Of a stretch of 18,687 nucleotides of DNA, positions 1 through 7,733 are shown piece by piece. This DNA is from Alphaproteobacteria bacterium (GTDB lineage Bacteria > Pseudomonadota > Alphaproteobacteria > Rickettsiales > SXRF01): NCBI GenBank assembly GCA_020050695.1, contig JAGVKI010000096.1, forward strand, positions 1-18,687, given 5' to 3'. A model generated the notes under the pieces. That model saw only the letters and a list, made by a program, of their open reading frames with translations. It searched no databases and was not told where the DNA came from. Position numbers and translations under genes: made by a program. Positions within the stretch are counted from its first letter, which is position 1. The number at the start of each line of letters is the position of its first letter.

Positions 1-2313
1 GTCAGCACCGGAGCATTGCAAAATATCAATATTGAGCAGATCACCGGTAGTATTGTTGCCACCACCTCCCTTGACCTTGGGATCAACCTGGATGCACAAG
101 AGGCTGTGTTTGAGGGCGCAGGCACGACTGCCGAGATGGATCCGCTGGACGTACTCAACTCCACCAATAATGCATCGGATATTATTGTTCCCAACAACGT
201 CAACCATATCCGCCGCGGCGACCAGTTCAGCATCACCAGCGCGCTTGGCCTGAGTTACACTTACAGCTATGGCGGCTACAGCATTGGCCGCAACGTGGCA
301 GACTCGTCGCCAGCAGGTAACGGCGATAACGGCCAGGGCGTTCTCACTTCCCCGGTAAGTTTGGCAGCAAACCCATTCCAGAGCGTTGGCAGCGGCAGCA
401 GTGATGTGATTGTCACCGTACCTTCCACTGCTGGCCTTTCCACGGGCGACGTTGTAAGTTTTGCAGGCTCTGCTGCTGTAGGCGGTATCAGCGCAGCGCA
501 ACTGACCGGCAATTTTGTGATCACCGTCCTTAGCGCCACGCAGCTGCGTATCACCACCCAGGGCAATGACCCTGCTGTTGGCGGCACCGCTGGCGGCGGC
601 GCTGTCGTAAGCCTTGGCACCCGCCCTTATACAGGTGCTATTTTTGATGCCACGAATGCCACCACCCGCTTTTTCGCTAATACCGGCACAAGCGGTATCA
701 GGCCAGAATCGCTTAGCTTTTCCATTACCACCCCAACGGGCGGCACACGCAGTTTTGTGTACACCAGCGCAGGCGCCAATCCGATAGACGGCCAGTTCAA
801 CACCCTGGAGAATCTGGCCACCGCTATTGATAGCGCGCAGGGACTGACGGCACGCCTGGTCAATGGCCGCCTGTATGTTGGCGCAGAAAACAGCAATGAA
901 TCGGTTGTATTTGCCAATACGCAGGTAGCTGGCAACGCAGGCCCGCCAACCCTGGCGGGTGTAGACTGGATTGGCGAACTGGGGCTGTCTAACGTAGGCA
1001 CCGCTACCAACCGCTTTTCAAACCTGCAAACCCTTGCCGACAACATTAATGCCTCCACCGGCCTTAAGGCCGTGGTTGGCAGCCCGCTGGACAATTCGAG
1101 CATTGATATTACGGTCAATGACCCGGTGGATACGATCAGCTTTACCGACCGCCCTATCCCGGCGCCCGTTACCTTGGCCGCCAATGCCTACACTACCACT
1201 ATCGGTTCAAATATTATTGATATTGCAGCCACCATCCCCGGCCTGCAGGTAGGCGATACCATTACCTTATCCGGCCTTGCCGCTGGCAGCTATAACGGCA
1301 TTCCCGATACTGCGCTCAATGGCAGCTTTACCGTACAAGCCATCGGCGCAGGCACCATTAGCATTGCCGTGCCGGTCAGCGCCGCCTCAGTAACGGCAGC
1401 AGGCAGCTTTGGCGCGGGCACCGAAATACTGACTGCACTTTCCAATAATGGCAGCTTGCTGGGCCAGCTGGGCATTGCCCCTTCGCTCAATGGCGGGCCA
1501 TTTACCACCCCGGTTCCCACAGCAGGGCCGTTTGGCCCGTCCTATGATCCTACCGATGCCACTACCAACCTGGCAGGCGGCACGATCGCCGCGCAATATA
1601 GCCGCAGCATCACGGTATTCGATGACCTCGGCGAATCGCATAGCCTGGTGGTAGGGTTTATCAAAACCGGTATCAATGAATGGGCGGCTGAAATTTATGT
1701 CAACCCGGCGGCGGATGTTACCAGCGCCAATAATGACGGCCTGCTGGCCTTTGGCAACCTGACGTTTGATGGCAACGGCAATCTCGATACGATTGATGCC
1801 TCACTCACCTCTGCCCTGCCTGTTGGCTGGACAACCGGGGCAGGCGCAAGCAACATCACCATTACCTGGGGCGAACTTGGCACCCAGGAGGGCATGGCAC
1901 AGCTGGCGGGTAATTCCACCACCAAATTCGCTACCCAGGATGGCGCCACCATTGGCGAACTGACGGATGTGCGTATTGATACCAACGGCGATATTGTCAC
2001 CAGCTACAGCAATGGCACCAGCCTGCGTGGTTATCGCATTCCGCTGGCCATATTCAGAGGCGTTGAAGGTCTGACCGCCATTAACAATAACGTATTTATG
2101 TCTACTGCCGACTCCGGACCGGCTTTACTTGTTACCGCTGGCAGGGACGGCGGCGGCGATATTATTGCTTCGCGCCTGGAATCGTCCAACACCGACCTGG
2201 GTACGCAGCTTACAGAAATGATTATTGCCCAGCGTTCCTACCAATTCAGTTCACGGCTTGTGTCCACATCGGATGACTTGCTTCAAGACCTGACCCAGAT
2301 GGGTGCACGCTAA
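1..2313 (+). CDS. flgE: Flagellar hook protein FlgE, 5' end cut by window
   Basis: Structural subunit of the extracellular flagellar hook, exported by the flagellar type III apparatus. The reading frame is open from base 1, so the gene starts upstream and the N-terminal rod/hook signature is missing; the TTG at 16 is not a credible start. At least 771 residues remain, against roughly 400 for common FlgE proteins. Seen in order (residues counted from the TTG): a FlgE middle-domain start with the run TTSLDLGINLDAQ; a first extra beta-rich module (about 113-200); a second related module (about 384-471); the FlgE D2-type segment ITVFDDLGESHSLVV (about 535-549); and the conserved C-terminal helix with LTEMIIAQRSYQFSSRLVS and LLQDLTQMGAR. 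That terminal helix, typical of flagellar axial proteins, makes the call firm. Composition is rich in Gly, Ala, Ser and Thr, as expected for a secreted filamentous protein. The extra modules presumably decorate the hook surface (inference). Confidence 0.93.
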   Translation, partial: VSTGALQNINIEQITGSIVATTSLDLGINLDAQEAVFEGAGTTAEMDPLDVLNSTNNASDIIVPNNVNHIRRGDQFSITSALGLSYTYSYGGYSIGRNVADSSPAGNGDNGQGVLTSPVSLAANPFQSVGSGSSDVIVTVPSTAGLSTGDVVSFAGSAAVGGISAAQLTGNFVITVLSATQLRITTQGNDPAVGGTAGGGAVVSLGTRPYTGAIFDATNATTRFFANTGTSGIRPESLSFSITTPTGGTRSFVYTSAGANPIDGQFNTLENLATAIDSAQGLTARLVNGRLYVGAENSNESVVFANTQVAGNAGPPTLAGVDWIGELGLSNVGTATNRFSNLQTLADNINASTGLKAVVGSPLDNSSIDITVNDPVDTISFTDRPIPAPVTLAANAYTTTIGSNIIDIAATIPGLQVGDTITLSGLAAGSYNGIPDTALNGSFTVQAIGAGTISIAVPVSAASVTAAGSFGAGTEILTALSNNGSLLGQLGIAPSLNGGPFTTPVPTAGPFGPSYDPTDATTNLAGGTIAAQYSRSITVFDDLGESHSLVVGFIKTGINEWAAEIYVNPAADVTSANNDGLLAFGNLTFDGNGNLDTIDASLTSALPVGWTTGAGASNITITWGELGTQEGMAQLAGNSTTKFATQDGATIGELTDVRIDTNGDIVTSYSNGTSLRGYRIPLAIFRGVEGLTAINNNVFMSTADSGPALLVTAGRDGGGDIIASRLESSNTDLGTQLTEMIIAQRSYQFSSRLVSTSDDLLQDLTQMGAR
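352..615 (+). repeat. Extra module copy 1 inside flgE
   Basis: Encodes about 88 residues that begin PVSLAANPFQ and contain the pattern GLSTGDVVSFAG, then LTGNFVITV, and end in a Gly-rich stretch. It matches the module at 1165-1429 in motif order (PVxLAAN, GS, GLxxGDxxxxxG, LxGxFxV, Gly-rich end). Similar short beta modules with a GD turn and an (N/T)G-F/T-V strand occur in phage tail and surface proteins, but I cannot assign a named family without a search. Confidence 0.75.
1165..1429 (+). repeat. Extra module copy 2 inside flgE
   Basis: Encodes about 88 residues that begin PVTLAANAYT, followed by GLQVGDTITLSG, LNGSFTVQA and a Gly/Ala-rich end (GSFGAGTEIL). The protein-level repeat with 352-615 is clear although the DNA has diverged, so the duplication is old or under selection for divergence. 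The two copies are separated by about 180 residues of FlgE sequence. Confidence 0.75.
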
Positions 2314-2372
2314 TTTCCTACCCTAAAAACGCCGCCTTTACTTCCACACCATCTTTTGCCTGAAAGAGAGTT

Positions 2373-2711
2373 ATGGCCAGCATTTCCAATCACCCCGAAG
2401 AGCAGGATCAAAAATACATGCTGCGTGAACAAGCCCTGCGAGAAAAACTGGAAACAAACGGCTTGGTTGCTTCGCTCCGGCAGCGTGCGCTTGATCGCGG
2501 GTTTGGTAAAACCCCGCACAACCTTACCTATGCGGTATCCTATATTATCAGGGAACTGGCGCGCGATGACACCGCCTATGATGCTGCCGCCCAGGACTAT
2601 TACGGGCCCGAAGAATATCTGCTGCTTGCCGATATTTATCTTACGCGCCTGGAAGAAATGGGCGGGCAGTATATGGGTAATCTTACGCTGGTTTCGTCAG
2701 GGAAGGCTTAA
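2373..2711 (+). CDS. Hypothetical protein, 112 aa, after flgE
   Basis: Not recognised. It encodes 112 residues, charged and probably helical, with no signal peptide or membrane segment, so most likely cytosolic. Visible features are an acidic N-terminus (SNHPEEQDQKYMLREQALREKLE), a central helix YAVSYIIRELARDD and a Tyr/Leu-rich helix EEYLLLADIYLTRLEEMG. The ATG at 2373 is preceded by a good Shine-Dalgarno-like GAAAGAGAG, which favours this frame over the overlapping frame beginning near 2356. The gap to flgE is only 59 bases with no terminator visible, so it may be co-transcribed with flgE; a flagellar role is possible but unsupported by any motif. Confidence 0.7.
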   Translation: MASISNHPEEQDQKYMLREQALREKLETNGLVASLRQRALDRGFGKTPHNLTYAVSYIIRELARDDTAYDAAAQDYYGPEEYLLLADIYLTRLEEMGGQYMGNLTLVSSGKA

Positions 2712-2841
2712 TTGCGGGCAGAAATTTCCATAGCACCGTTTATGCCGCGCCCGGCTTCGATAAAACAGCATGTTACGCAGGCACGGTACTTGCTTATTAC
2801 AAAGACAGTAGCCTCTTCCTCTTGCCTTAAGGAGTTCTTAT

Positions 2842-3051
2842 ATGCCTATCGTTCTGGGTAATCCGCAAAACGCATATAACTGCGCTCACGTATTTCTTAA
2901 ACTACATGGCACCAAAGCGGAGAAGCTTGCACTCGACCGCATGGTCGAATTTGTACGCAAGAATGATATTGTTGCGGCAGGACTTTGGCTTTCCATCGCC
3001 AATGTAATTCAGGAACTTTCAGGCGTGCACGCCCACGGCCTGCTACACTGA
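2842..3051 (+). CDS. Small hypothetical protein, 69 aa
   Basis: Not recognised. It encodes 69 residues with a strong ribosome site (AAGGAG at 2829-2834, eight bases before the ATG). The sequence holds two amphipathic helices, CAHVFLKLHGTKAEKLALDRM and AAGLWLSIANVIQEL, and ends with a His-containing tail HAHGLLH. No signal peptide or convincing membrane segment is visible, so it is probably a small cytosolic protein. The TGA stop (3049-3051) directly abuts the stop of the convergent gene at 3052 with no base between them. Codon use and the strong ribosome site support a real gene; the function is unknown. Confidence 0.7.
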   Translation: MPIVLGNPQNAYNCAHVFLKLHGTKAEKLALDRMVEFVRKNDIVAAGLWLSIANVIQELSGVHAHGLLH

Positions 3052-3237
3052 TCAGCGGTTCATCACCAGGTATAAAATACCTACCACTATCACCGGCAGC
3101 AATGCCCGGAAAATCATGAAACGCACAATCCATTTGATGATTTTGGAATGGTTGTAAAGCGCGGCCATTGATGACAGCACAACAAAAACCACAACCGATA
3201 CAATAATCTCTGGGGCAAGATTCTCGAGAAATTCCAT
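3052..3237 (-). CDS. Small two-pass membrane protein, 61 aa
   Basis: Not recognised by family. Its 61 residues contain two hydrophobic segments, IIVSVVVFVVLSSMAALY (about residues 11-28) and a second one around FRALLPVIVVGILYLVM (about 43-59), joined by a short basic loop NHSKIIKWIVR. It is therefore most likely an inner-membrane hairpin. A GGA-containing ribosome site lies a few bases before the ATG. It sits 73 bases downstream of the large FAD/GDPD gene on the same strand, so the two may share a transcript, and the partner could be tethered near the membrane by it (inference). Its TGA stop abuts the stop of the convergent 69-residue gene. Confidence 0.65.
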   Translation of the reverse strand: MEFLENLAPEIIVSVVVFVVLSSMAALYNHSKIIKWIVRFMIFRALLPVIVVGILYLVMNR

Positions 3238-3310
3238 TTTTATTTCCGGCTAATTATCGCTGTAGCATAGCCAATACGCGCAAGAAGGAACAGGGCTTTT
3301 CTATGGCAGG

Positions 3311-6148
3311 TCAGGCACGCCCACTGCCGCTTCCCACTTCTTCCACCTTAATAGCCGTCTGGCGCGTAAGGTCCGCGCAGGAAATACTGTATTCCGCCAC
3401 CCTGCGGCCCGCCACCTGCCTGTCACTCTTCTCATAGGCAATATTGCGCATGGACAGGTAACGCTCAATGGCAGCATCGAGCGTTTTGCCTGATACAGGC
3501 GATGAAGTAACCTGGTTAAATATCTGGGTGGTATCTAGTTTGATTTTTATCTGATCGCCATTATTACCCAGCGCCAATCGCTTGAATATTTCCTGCATCA
3601 CCTGGTCAACCTGCGCCGGATAGTCGATAGTAAAGCTTCCCTTATCAGAGATACAGCCCAGCGCTCTGATGATTTGATGTGGATACTGGCCTTTGCAGCT
3701 TACGCTATGCGCATTGATTATATGATCAGGCAGTGAATGTTTTGCCTTTTTAGCGTAGTCTTCCGATACGCCCTGCGAACAAATCATTGGCACATGCACT
3801 GCACTAAAATCCATCGGCTTGGCCACGGGGCGATCCAGATAATAACCCGCCTCAAGCGCGCTTCCCACCGCATGGGAAAGTATTTTTTCGAAAGATGCGC
3901 GGAGTTTTTTTGATGGGCCAATTACCAGTTCACGTGCGATACTGTGCTGGACATTGTTAGCATCTATTCCTAGCAATGCCGCTGAATCGGCGATGCTGAT
4001 AACACCTTCTTTATCAAATTCGACAATGGTCTTTTGTATCAGGTGAGCAAGTTTCTGCACGGAATCGGCATGGCGCAAACTTAGTGATGTATATTCCAGC
4101 GCATGCGCAGAAAGCAGCAGGCCTGATTTAAGCTTGAATCCTTCCTGGGCGAGGCTGTCTTTGACGCCGCCTAACAAATCGGCATGGAATGACGTCAGGA
4201 AAATATCGTCTGGAGTCAGGCTGCCGTTACGCAGGTAAGGCAGCATGGTTTGCACCAACACATCCGTATCGCATGGCGCTTTGATCTCAAGCTGCATAAC
4301 CGGCGAATGCTTGCCTTCTTTTTTGATTTTTACCTGTAAATCGAGCAAATTCTCTAAAGTGGCCAGCTTCTTATGTTGCTGGATTTCGTCATATGTCAGG
4401 TCATCGACACGTAGCGTTTTTTGCGCATCCAGGTAGCGGTCATGCTGAATTACCGGCACACCATCGCTAGTGACGCGAACATCGGTTTCAAGGGGGTGGC
4501 CTGAGCGCCACGCCGCCTCTGTTACTGGTAATGTATTTTCTTCGGGATTAGCCATGCTGGCATCTTTAAGCCCTCTATGCGCTATAATCATCGAATTATG
4601 CGCAGAAGCATGCTGGCCGCGCGCAACCAGCCTGGAGGCGATAATATCGGCCACTTTGGGAATGATCGGCGCAATGCCCCCTGCCCCTTCCAGGTAATGG
4701 TAATGGCCGTGTTTATTGCTGCCGCCTGCCAGCAGGGGCCCGATGACATAGAGATTCTTATCGCTTTCGAAATCATCATTCACCTGCAGTCCTTTGCCGG
4801 ACGCATTGACCTTTGCCAGGCCGCGAGGCTTTAAAAGCCCCTCAATGAGCGGGTTGCCGCATTCGGACAGCTTGGGGGAGCCCATGCAGTTAATGCCGCA
4901 TTCGGCGCGGCATTCTTCTTCGCCTTTTTCGGTTTTATATTTAACCACCAGATGATCGGCAGAGCGGCGCACATAACTTATATCGCCCGATAGCATTTTG
5001 AGCGTGCCTTCACTGATCAGTTCCTGAGCTTCATTGTATGAATCGGTTGCCGTGATATTCAGCGCGCCGATTTCATATCTTGCGCCAAAATTGGCGGTAA
5101 ACAGTTCGCGCTGCGCAGGCGGCAGGCGATTGAGCAGCTTATCGCGCACGGTGGCGGTATCTGAGCGCACTTCCAGCGAGGAATATCCCTCTTGCGCACC
5201 GGCAGCAATATCCTTCCAGGCGGCATCGAGCAGGCCTTGCGCAGTCAGCGTATCGTCATTATCCAGACGCAGGAATTTCGGCTCATACGGCGCAGGGTGA
5301 TGATGGCTGATACCCGGAGGCGGCATGGTGCCTTTGCGTGATATTCCGATCAGTTCCACTTCATTGCGCAGTTCGGGATGGTTATAGACATAATGCACAA
5401 TATCCATAAAGGATGCGTTTGTGCCCATCAGCAGCACGCGTTTCTTCTCACCTGGGTTATGCGCAAGAATCTGGTCTTTCACATTGTCCATGCCCAGCTG
5501 GTAAATATCATCAAAGAACGTGGGGGCATTGGCCATATGCTCTGAAGGGCGCTTAGGGCTGGCTCCCAGACCAAGCACTACTTGCTTGGCCTTGATAGCG
5601 CTCTGCTGGCCGTCCTTATCTACGACTTCGATACCATAACCGCGCACGGACTTATTGACCGCAACCGCGTTGGCGCTCACTTCGTCGATCTCTATTCCCA
5701 GCGCGCTGGCGCGCTCTTTGGTTTTTTCATATTCCTCTTTCAGGAACATGCCGCAGACACTGCGCGGCATGAAAATATCGCCATAATTTTCCTTATCGAG
5801 ATTCTCCCGGTTTTCTTCAAACCAGTGCGCTACATGCGGGCCGCTTTTTTCATGCAGGAAATCTTCCCATCTTGACCGGTTGTTTTTTACCCATTCGAGA
5901 AACTCATTGCCTTTGGTAGAGACAATCATTTCCTTGGTAGGGGCGTTCAAAAGAAAAAGGGGATTGGCTGATTTGCCGTAAGCAATGCCGGTGCCAAAAT
6001 CAGCATTCTTGTCGATAAGGGTAATATGCAGCGGGATGCGTTGCAAGCTGCCGGCGGCCTGCTTTGCTTCAATAGTATTGATAACCGAACGCAGGGTCAT
6101 CGCACTTGAAAATCCGCTTCCAATAAATGCAAGGTCGACGGCTTTCAT
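3311..6148 (-). CDS. FAD/NAD(P)-binding protein fused to GDPD domain
   Basis: Multidomain protein of 945 residues from the ATG at 6148. That start places the dinucleotide-binding strand at the very N-terminus (VDLAFIGSGFSSA); an in-frame TTG at 6202 would only add an unconserved leader. Residues 1 to about 510 resemble the FAD-NAD(P)-binding family (HpaA-like/PF13454 type): GSGFSS near 10, DFGTGIAYG near 50, a second nucleotide-binding strand VLLMGTNASFMD near 240, and a final flavin motif YVIGPLLAGG near 468. Residues about 520-670 form a glycerophosphodiester phosphodiesterase domain with the catalytic HRG, EENT, ETDVRVTSDG, HD and LEIK motifs all present, so an active metal-dependent phosphodiesterase is expected. 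The last 270 or so residues match nothing I recognise. No signal peptide, so cytosolic. Substrates are unknown; a link between redox chemistry and lipid head-group turnover is only an inference. Confidence 0.82.
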   Translation of the reverse strand: MKAVDLAFIGSGFSSAMTLRSVINTIEAKQAAGSLQRIPLHITLIDKNADFGTGIAYGKSANPLFLLNAPTKEMIVSTKGNEFLEWVKNNRSRWEDFLHEKSGPHVAHWFEENRENLDKENYGDIFMPRSVCGMFLKEEYEKTKERASALGIEIDEVSANAVAVNKSVRGYGIEVVDKDGQQSAIKAKQVVLGLGASPKRPSEHMANAPTFFDDIYQLGMDNVKDQILAHNPGEKKRVLLMGTNASFMDIVHYVYNHPELRNEVELIGISRKGTMPPPGISHHHPAPYEPKFLRLDNDDTLTAQGLLDAAWKDIAAGAQEGYSSLEVRSDTATVRDKLLNRLPPAQRELFTANFGARYEIGALNITATDSYNEAQELISEGTLKMLSGDISYVRRSADHLVVKYKTEKGEEECRAECGINCMGSPKLSECGNPLIEGLLKPRGLAKVNASGKGLQVNDDFESDKNLYVIGPLLAGGSNKHGHYHYLEGAGGIAPIIPKVADIIASRLVARGQHASAHNSMIIAHRGLKDASMANPEENTLPVTEAAWRSGHPLETDVRVTSDGVPVIQHDRYLDAQKTLRVDDLTYDEIQQHKKLATLENLLDLQVKIKKEGKHSPVMQLEIKAPCDTDVLVQTMLPYLRNGSLTPDDIFLTSFHADLLGGVKDSLAQEGFKLKSGLLLSAHALEYTSLSLRHADSVQKLAHLIQKTIVEFDKEGVISIADSAALLGIDANNVQHSIARELVIGPSKKLRASFEKILSHAVGSALEAGYYLDRPVAKPMDFSAVHVPMICSQGVSEDYAKKAKHSLPDHIINAHSVSCKGQYPHQIIRALGCISDKGSFTIDYPAQVDQVMQEIFKRLALGNNGDQIKIKLDTTQIFNQVTSSPVSGKTLDAAIERYLSMRNIAYEKSDRQVAGRRVAEYSISCADLTRQTAIKVEEVGSGSGRA

Positions 6149-6526
6149 CTGGATATATCCCGCATATGTTGCTCGATGGTAAGGAATAATACCACAAGCC
6201 AATATGCAGAAAAGTTAAGAGATTGTTACGTAATGGTAAATATTGTCAGGAGCATTTTAACTTCCGGCCATATATAACAATTTGATATATATTATTTTTT
6301 ACAGCTGCGCCGCAAGAAAAGCAGAGTGGTCATTTTTTGACCAGCGGAAAAGTACCGTGGCGTAATATTTGGCGCGAGAATATAGCCTGACGCAGGCTTT
6401 TGCAAATTCATCATACCATATTTACATGTAGCATATATTCTGCCGCCCGCTCCCTTATTGTTTCATTACTCCTGATCTTCCAAACTACCTATCTTAGCGT
6501 GTTTAATTTTGATTGGAGATTGGTTT
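6149..6526. other. AT-rich non-coding divergent intergenic region
   Basis: About 378 bases between the divergent FAD/GDPD gene and the stress-protein-like gene. I find no credible ORF: reading frames are short and lack ribosome sites. The middle (about 6271-6300) is strongly AT-rich, with TATATA repeated on both sides of ACAATTTGA, then a T-run. It must hold promoters for both flanking genes, but I see no convincing -35/-10 pair and no GGAAC-type general-stress (EcfG) promoter. The ribosome site of the downstream gene, GGAG at 6515-6518, ends the region. Confidence 0.6.
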
Positions 6527-7024
6527 ATGACAACGATTGCAGGTGTTTTTGACAACAAGATTATGGCCGACCAGGCCGTGGCTGAACTGCTCAATGCAGG
6601 TTTCACCAAAGATGACATCAGTCTGATTATGACTGAAAACACTAAAAATACCCTTTTTAGCAGCACCGATGATGAAGCAAACCGTACCGCTAAAGGCGCT
6701 TCTACCGGCGCGGCCCTCGGCGGTGCGCTGGGTGCGCTGGTAGCTGGCCTTACCACGGCTGGCGCACTGGTAACCGGCGGCGGCGCGCTGCTGATTTCAG
6801 GCCCCATCGTGGCCGTGCTTTCGGGCCTTGGCGCGGGCGCCGTAGCGGGTGGTTTTGCCGGCGCCCTTATCCAGGCAGGTTTTGCTGCGGATGAGGCCAA
6901 CCGCTTCGAAAAAGAACTGGAACGTGGAAAATCGGTAGTGCTCGTGCATGCCGATAGCGATGGTATGGCCGCCAGCGCTCGCAGCGCCCTACAGCATTGC
7001 GGCGCCATACCTAAAGCGGCTTAA
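6527..7024 (+). CDS. General-stress-protein-like (YflT/DUF1269-type) with Gly-rich core
   Basis: 165 residues from the ATG at 6527, chosen because GGAG lies eight bases before it; an in-frame start at 6509 would precede that site. The first 35 residues (TIAGVFDNKIMADQAVAELLNAGFTKDDISLIM) have the pattern of the heat-induced stress protein YflT / general stress protein 17M domain: a strand, a helix of paired Ala, then a Gly-Phe/Tyr-acidic-Ile turn. Residues about 55-120 form a Gly/Ala-rich hydrophobic core resembling a glycine zipper that could enter a membrane. The end, GKSVVLVHADSDGMAASA, returns to a strand-helix pattern and ends QHCGAIPKAA. The gene is followed by a strong terminator and appears monocistronic. 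A role in stress physiology is inferred from family resemblance alone; no enzyme motif is present. Confidence 0.7.
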   Translation: MTTIAGVFDNKIMADQAVAELLNAGFTKDDISLIMTENTKNTLFSSTDDEANRTAKGASTGAALGGALGALVAGLTTAGALVTGGGALLISGPIVAVLSGLGAGAVAGGFAGALIQAGFAADEANRFEKELERGKSVVLVHADSDGMAASARSALQHCGAIPKAA

Positions 7025-7040
7025 TCTTAAGCAGCTGAAT

Positions 7041-7075
7041 AAAAACGCCGTCGCTTATTGCGGCGGCGTTTTTTT
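7041..7075. terminator. Bidirectional intrinsic terminator
   Basis: An 11-base-pair stem (AACGCCGTCGC with GCGGCGGCGTT, one G-T wobble) has a five-base loop TTATT and is flanked by an A-run on the left and a seven-T run on the right, so it can end transcription in both directions. It serves the + strand gene ending at 7024 and the minus strand lipoprotein gene, whose TAA stop (7055-7057) lies in the loop. Confidence 0.88.
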
Positions 7076-7555
7076 ATTTCTTTTTTTTGCTAATTTAACG
7101 ACTGCTGGTTTGGGCAGTTCCAGCTTAGGCGGCATCAACGCATTTTCTGAGGTTCCAAGCCGCAGGCGCTGGAGGATATGACGCTTACTGTCGGCCAGGG
7201 CAAGGGTTTGCGAATCTTTCTGCTCTCTGGGCGCGATAAAGCGCAGTTCATAGTTTTCATTGGCCACGGCAGTGAAGGCAAAATTAGCCATCAGGGGGTT
7301 AAATTCACTGCCCGTAATCAGCAGGTCAATCGATGCCTCGCCGGGCGCAATCCGCTGCACACCGCTGCTGGAAGCCGCATTCTTCCCATTGATTTTCTTG
7401 ACCTCGTAAGACCAGTCTGAAGTGCCGCCACTCATGGTGATGCTGGCAGGTAGCTCATCGGGATGTTTGGGTGTGTAGCTATAGGTCTGGCCTGCATGGC
7501 CGCAACCGCTGATACCAGCTAAAAGAGTCATGAAGAGTATGGGCCTGAAAACCAT
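7055..7555 (-). CDS. Putative lipoprotein, 166 aa
   Basis: The ATG at 7555 gives 166 residues with an N-terminal lipoprotein signal, MVFRPILFMTLLAGISGCGHA: a short positive n-region, a hydrophobic core and the lipobox I-S-G-C, with Cys20 as the predicted lipidated residue. An AGG-containing ribosome site (GGCAGG) precedes this ATG; the longer frame up to 7678 adds an implausible leader. The mature part looks beta-rich (ASITMSGGTSDWSYEVKKING; SIDLLITGSEFNP; FAFTAVANENYELRFIAP), suggesting a small beta-sandwich, and ends in a basic Lys/Pro tail (KLAKKRNKKTPPQ). Likely anchored to the inner or outer membrane facing the periplasm. I do not recognise the family. The gene is transcribed divergently from the TraB-like gene. 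Confidence 0.7.
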   Translation of the reverse strand: MVFRPILFMTLLAGISGCGHAGQTYSYTPKHPDELPASITMSGGTSDWSYEVKKINGKNAASSSGVQRIAPGEASIDLLITGSEFNPLMANFAFTAVANENYELRFIAPREQKDSQTLALADSKRHILQRLRLGTSENALMPPKLELPKPAVVKLAKKRNKKTPPQ

Positions 7556-7699
7556 GCTTTGCCTGCCATTTATGAGGTGTTTTGAGACTTCTTTGCAATA
7601 GCGCAAAATAAATAAAAATGCCATTTGGACAGAGTCATGCATCTGAATAATAAAGTTATTTTTAGAAAATCCGGTCATAAAAGCTTCATATTCCCGCTA

Positions 7700-7727
7700 T
7701 CGACTTTTTAAGGCTGCTATCTATAAT
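7700..7727 (+). promoter_or_regulatory. Candidate promoter giving a leaderless mRNA
   Basis: A perfect TATAAT at 7722-7727 lies 16 bases after TCGACT (7700-7705), a partial match to TTGACA. Transcription would begin about seven bases beyond the -10 box, which is at or next to the ATG at 7734. No good Shine-Dalgarno sequence exists in front of that ATG, consistent with leaderless translation. Confidence 0.5.
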
Positions 7728-7733
7728 GGATTC

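Noticed and set aside
2356..2733. 125-residue ORF overlapping the 112-residue gene in another frame
   Set aside because: It starts from a TTG without a suitable ribosome site, while the overlapping frame from 2373 has a good one and more protein-like composition.
2742..2858. Short ORF in the gap before the 69-residue gene
   Set aside because: No ribosome site before its ATG, and it overlaps the start of the well-supported gene at 2842.
6149..6526. EcfG-type general stress promoter for the YflT-like gene
   Set aside because: No GGAAC element with the matching downstream CGTT spacing is present; GGAAAA near 6344 has no suitable partner.
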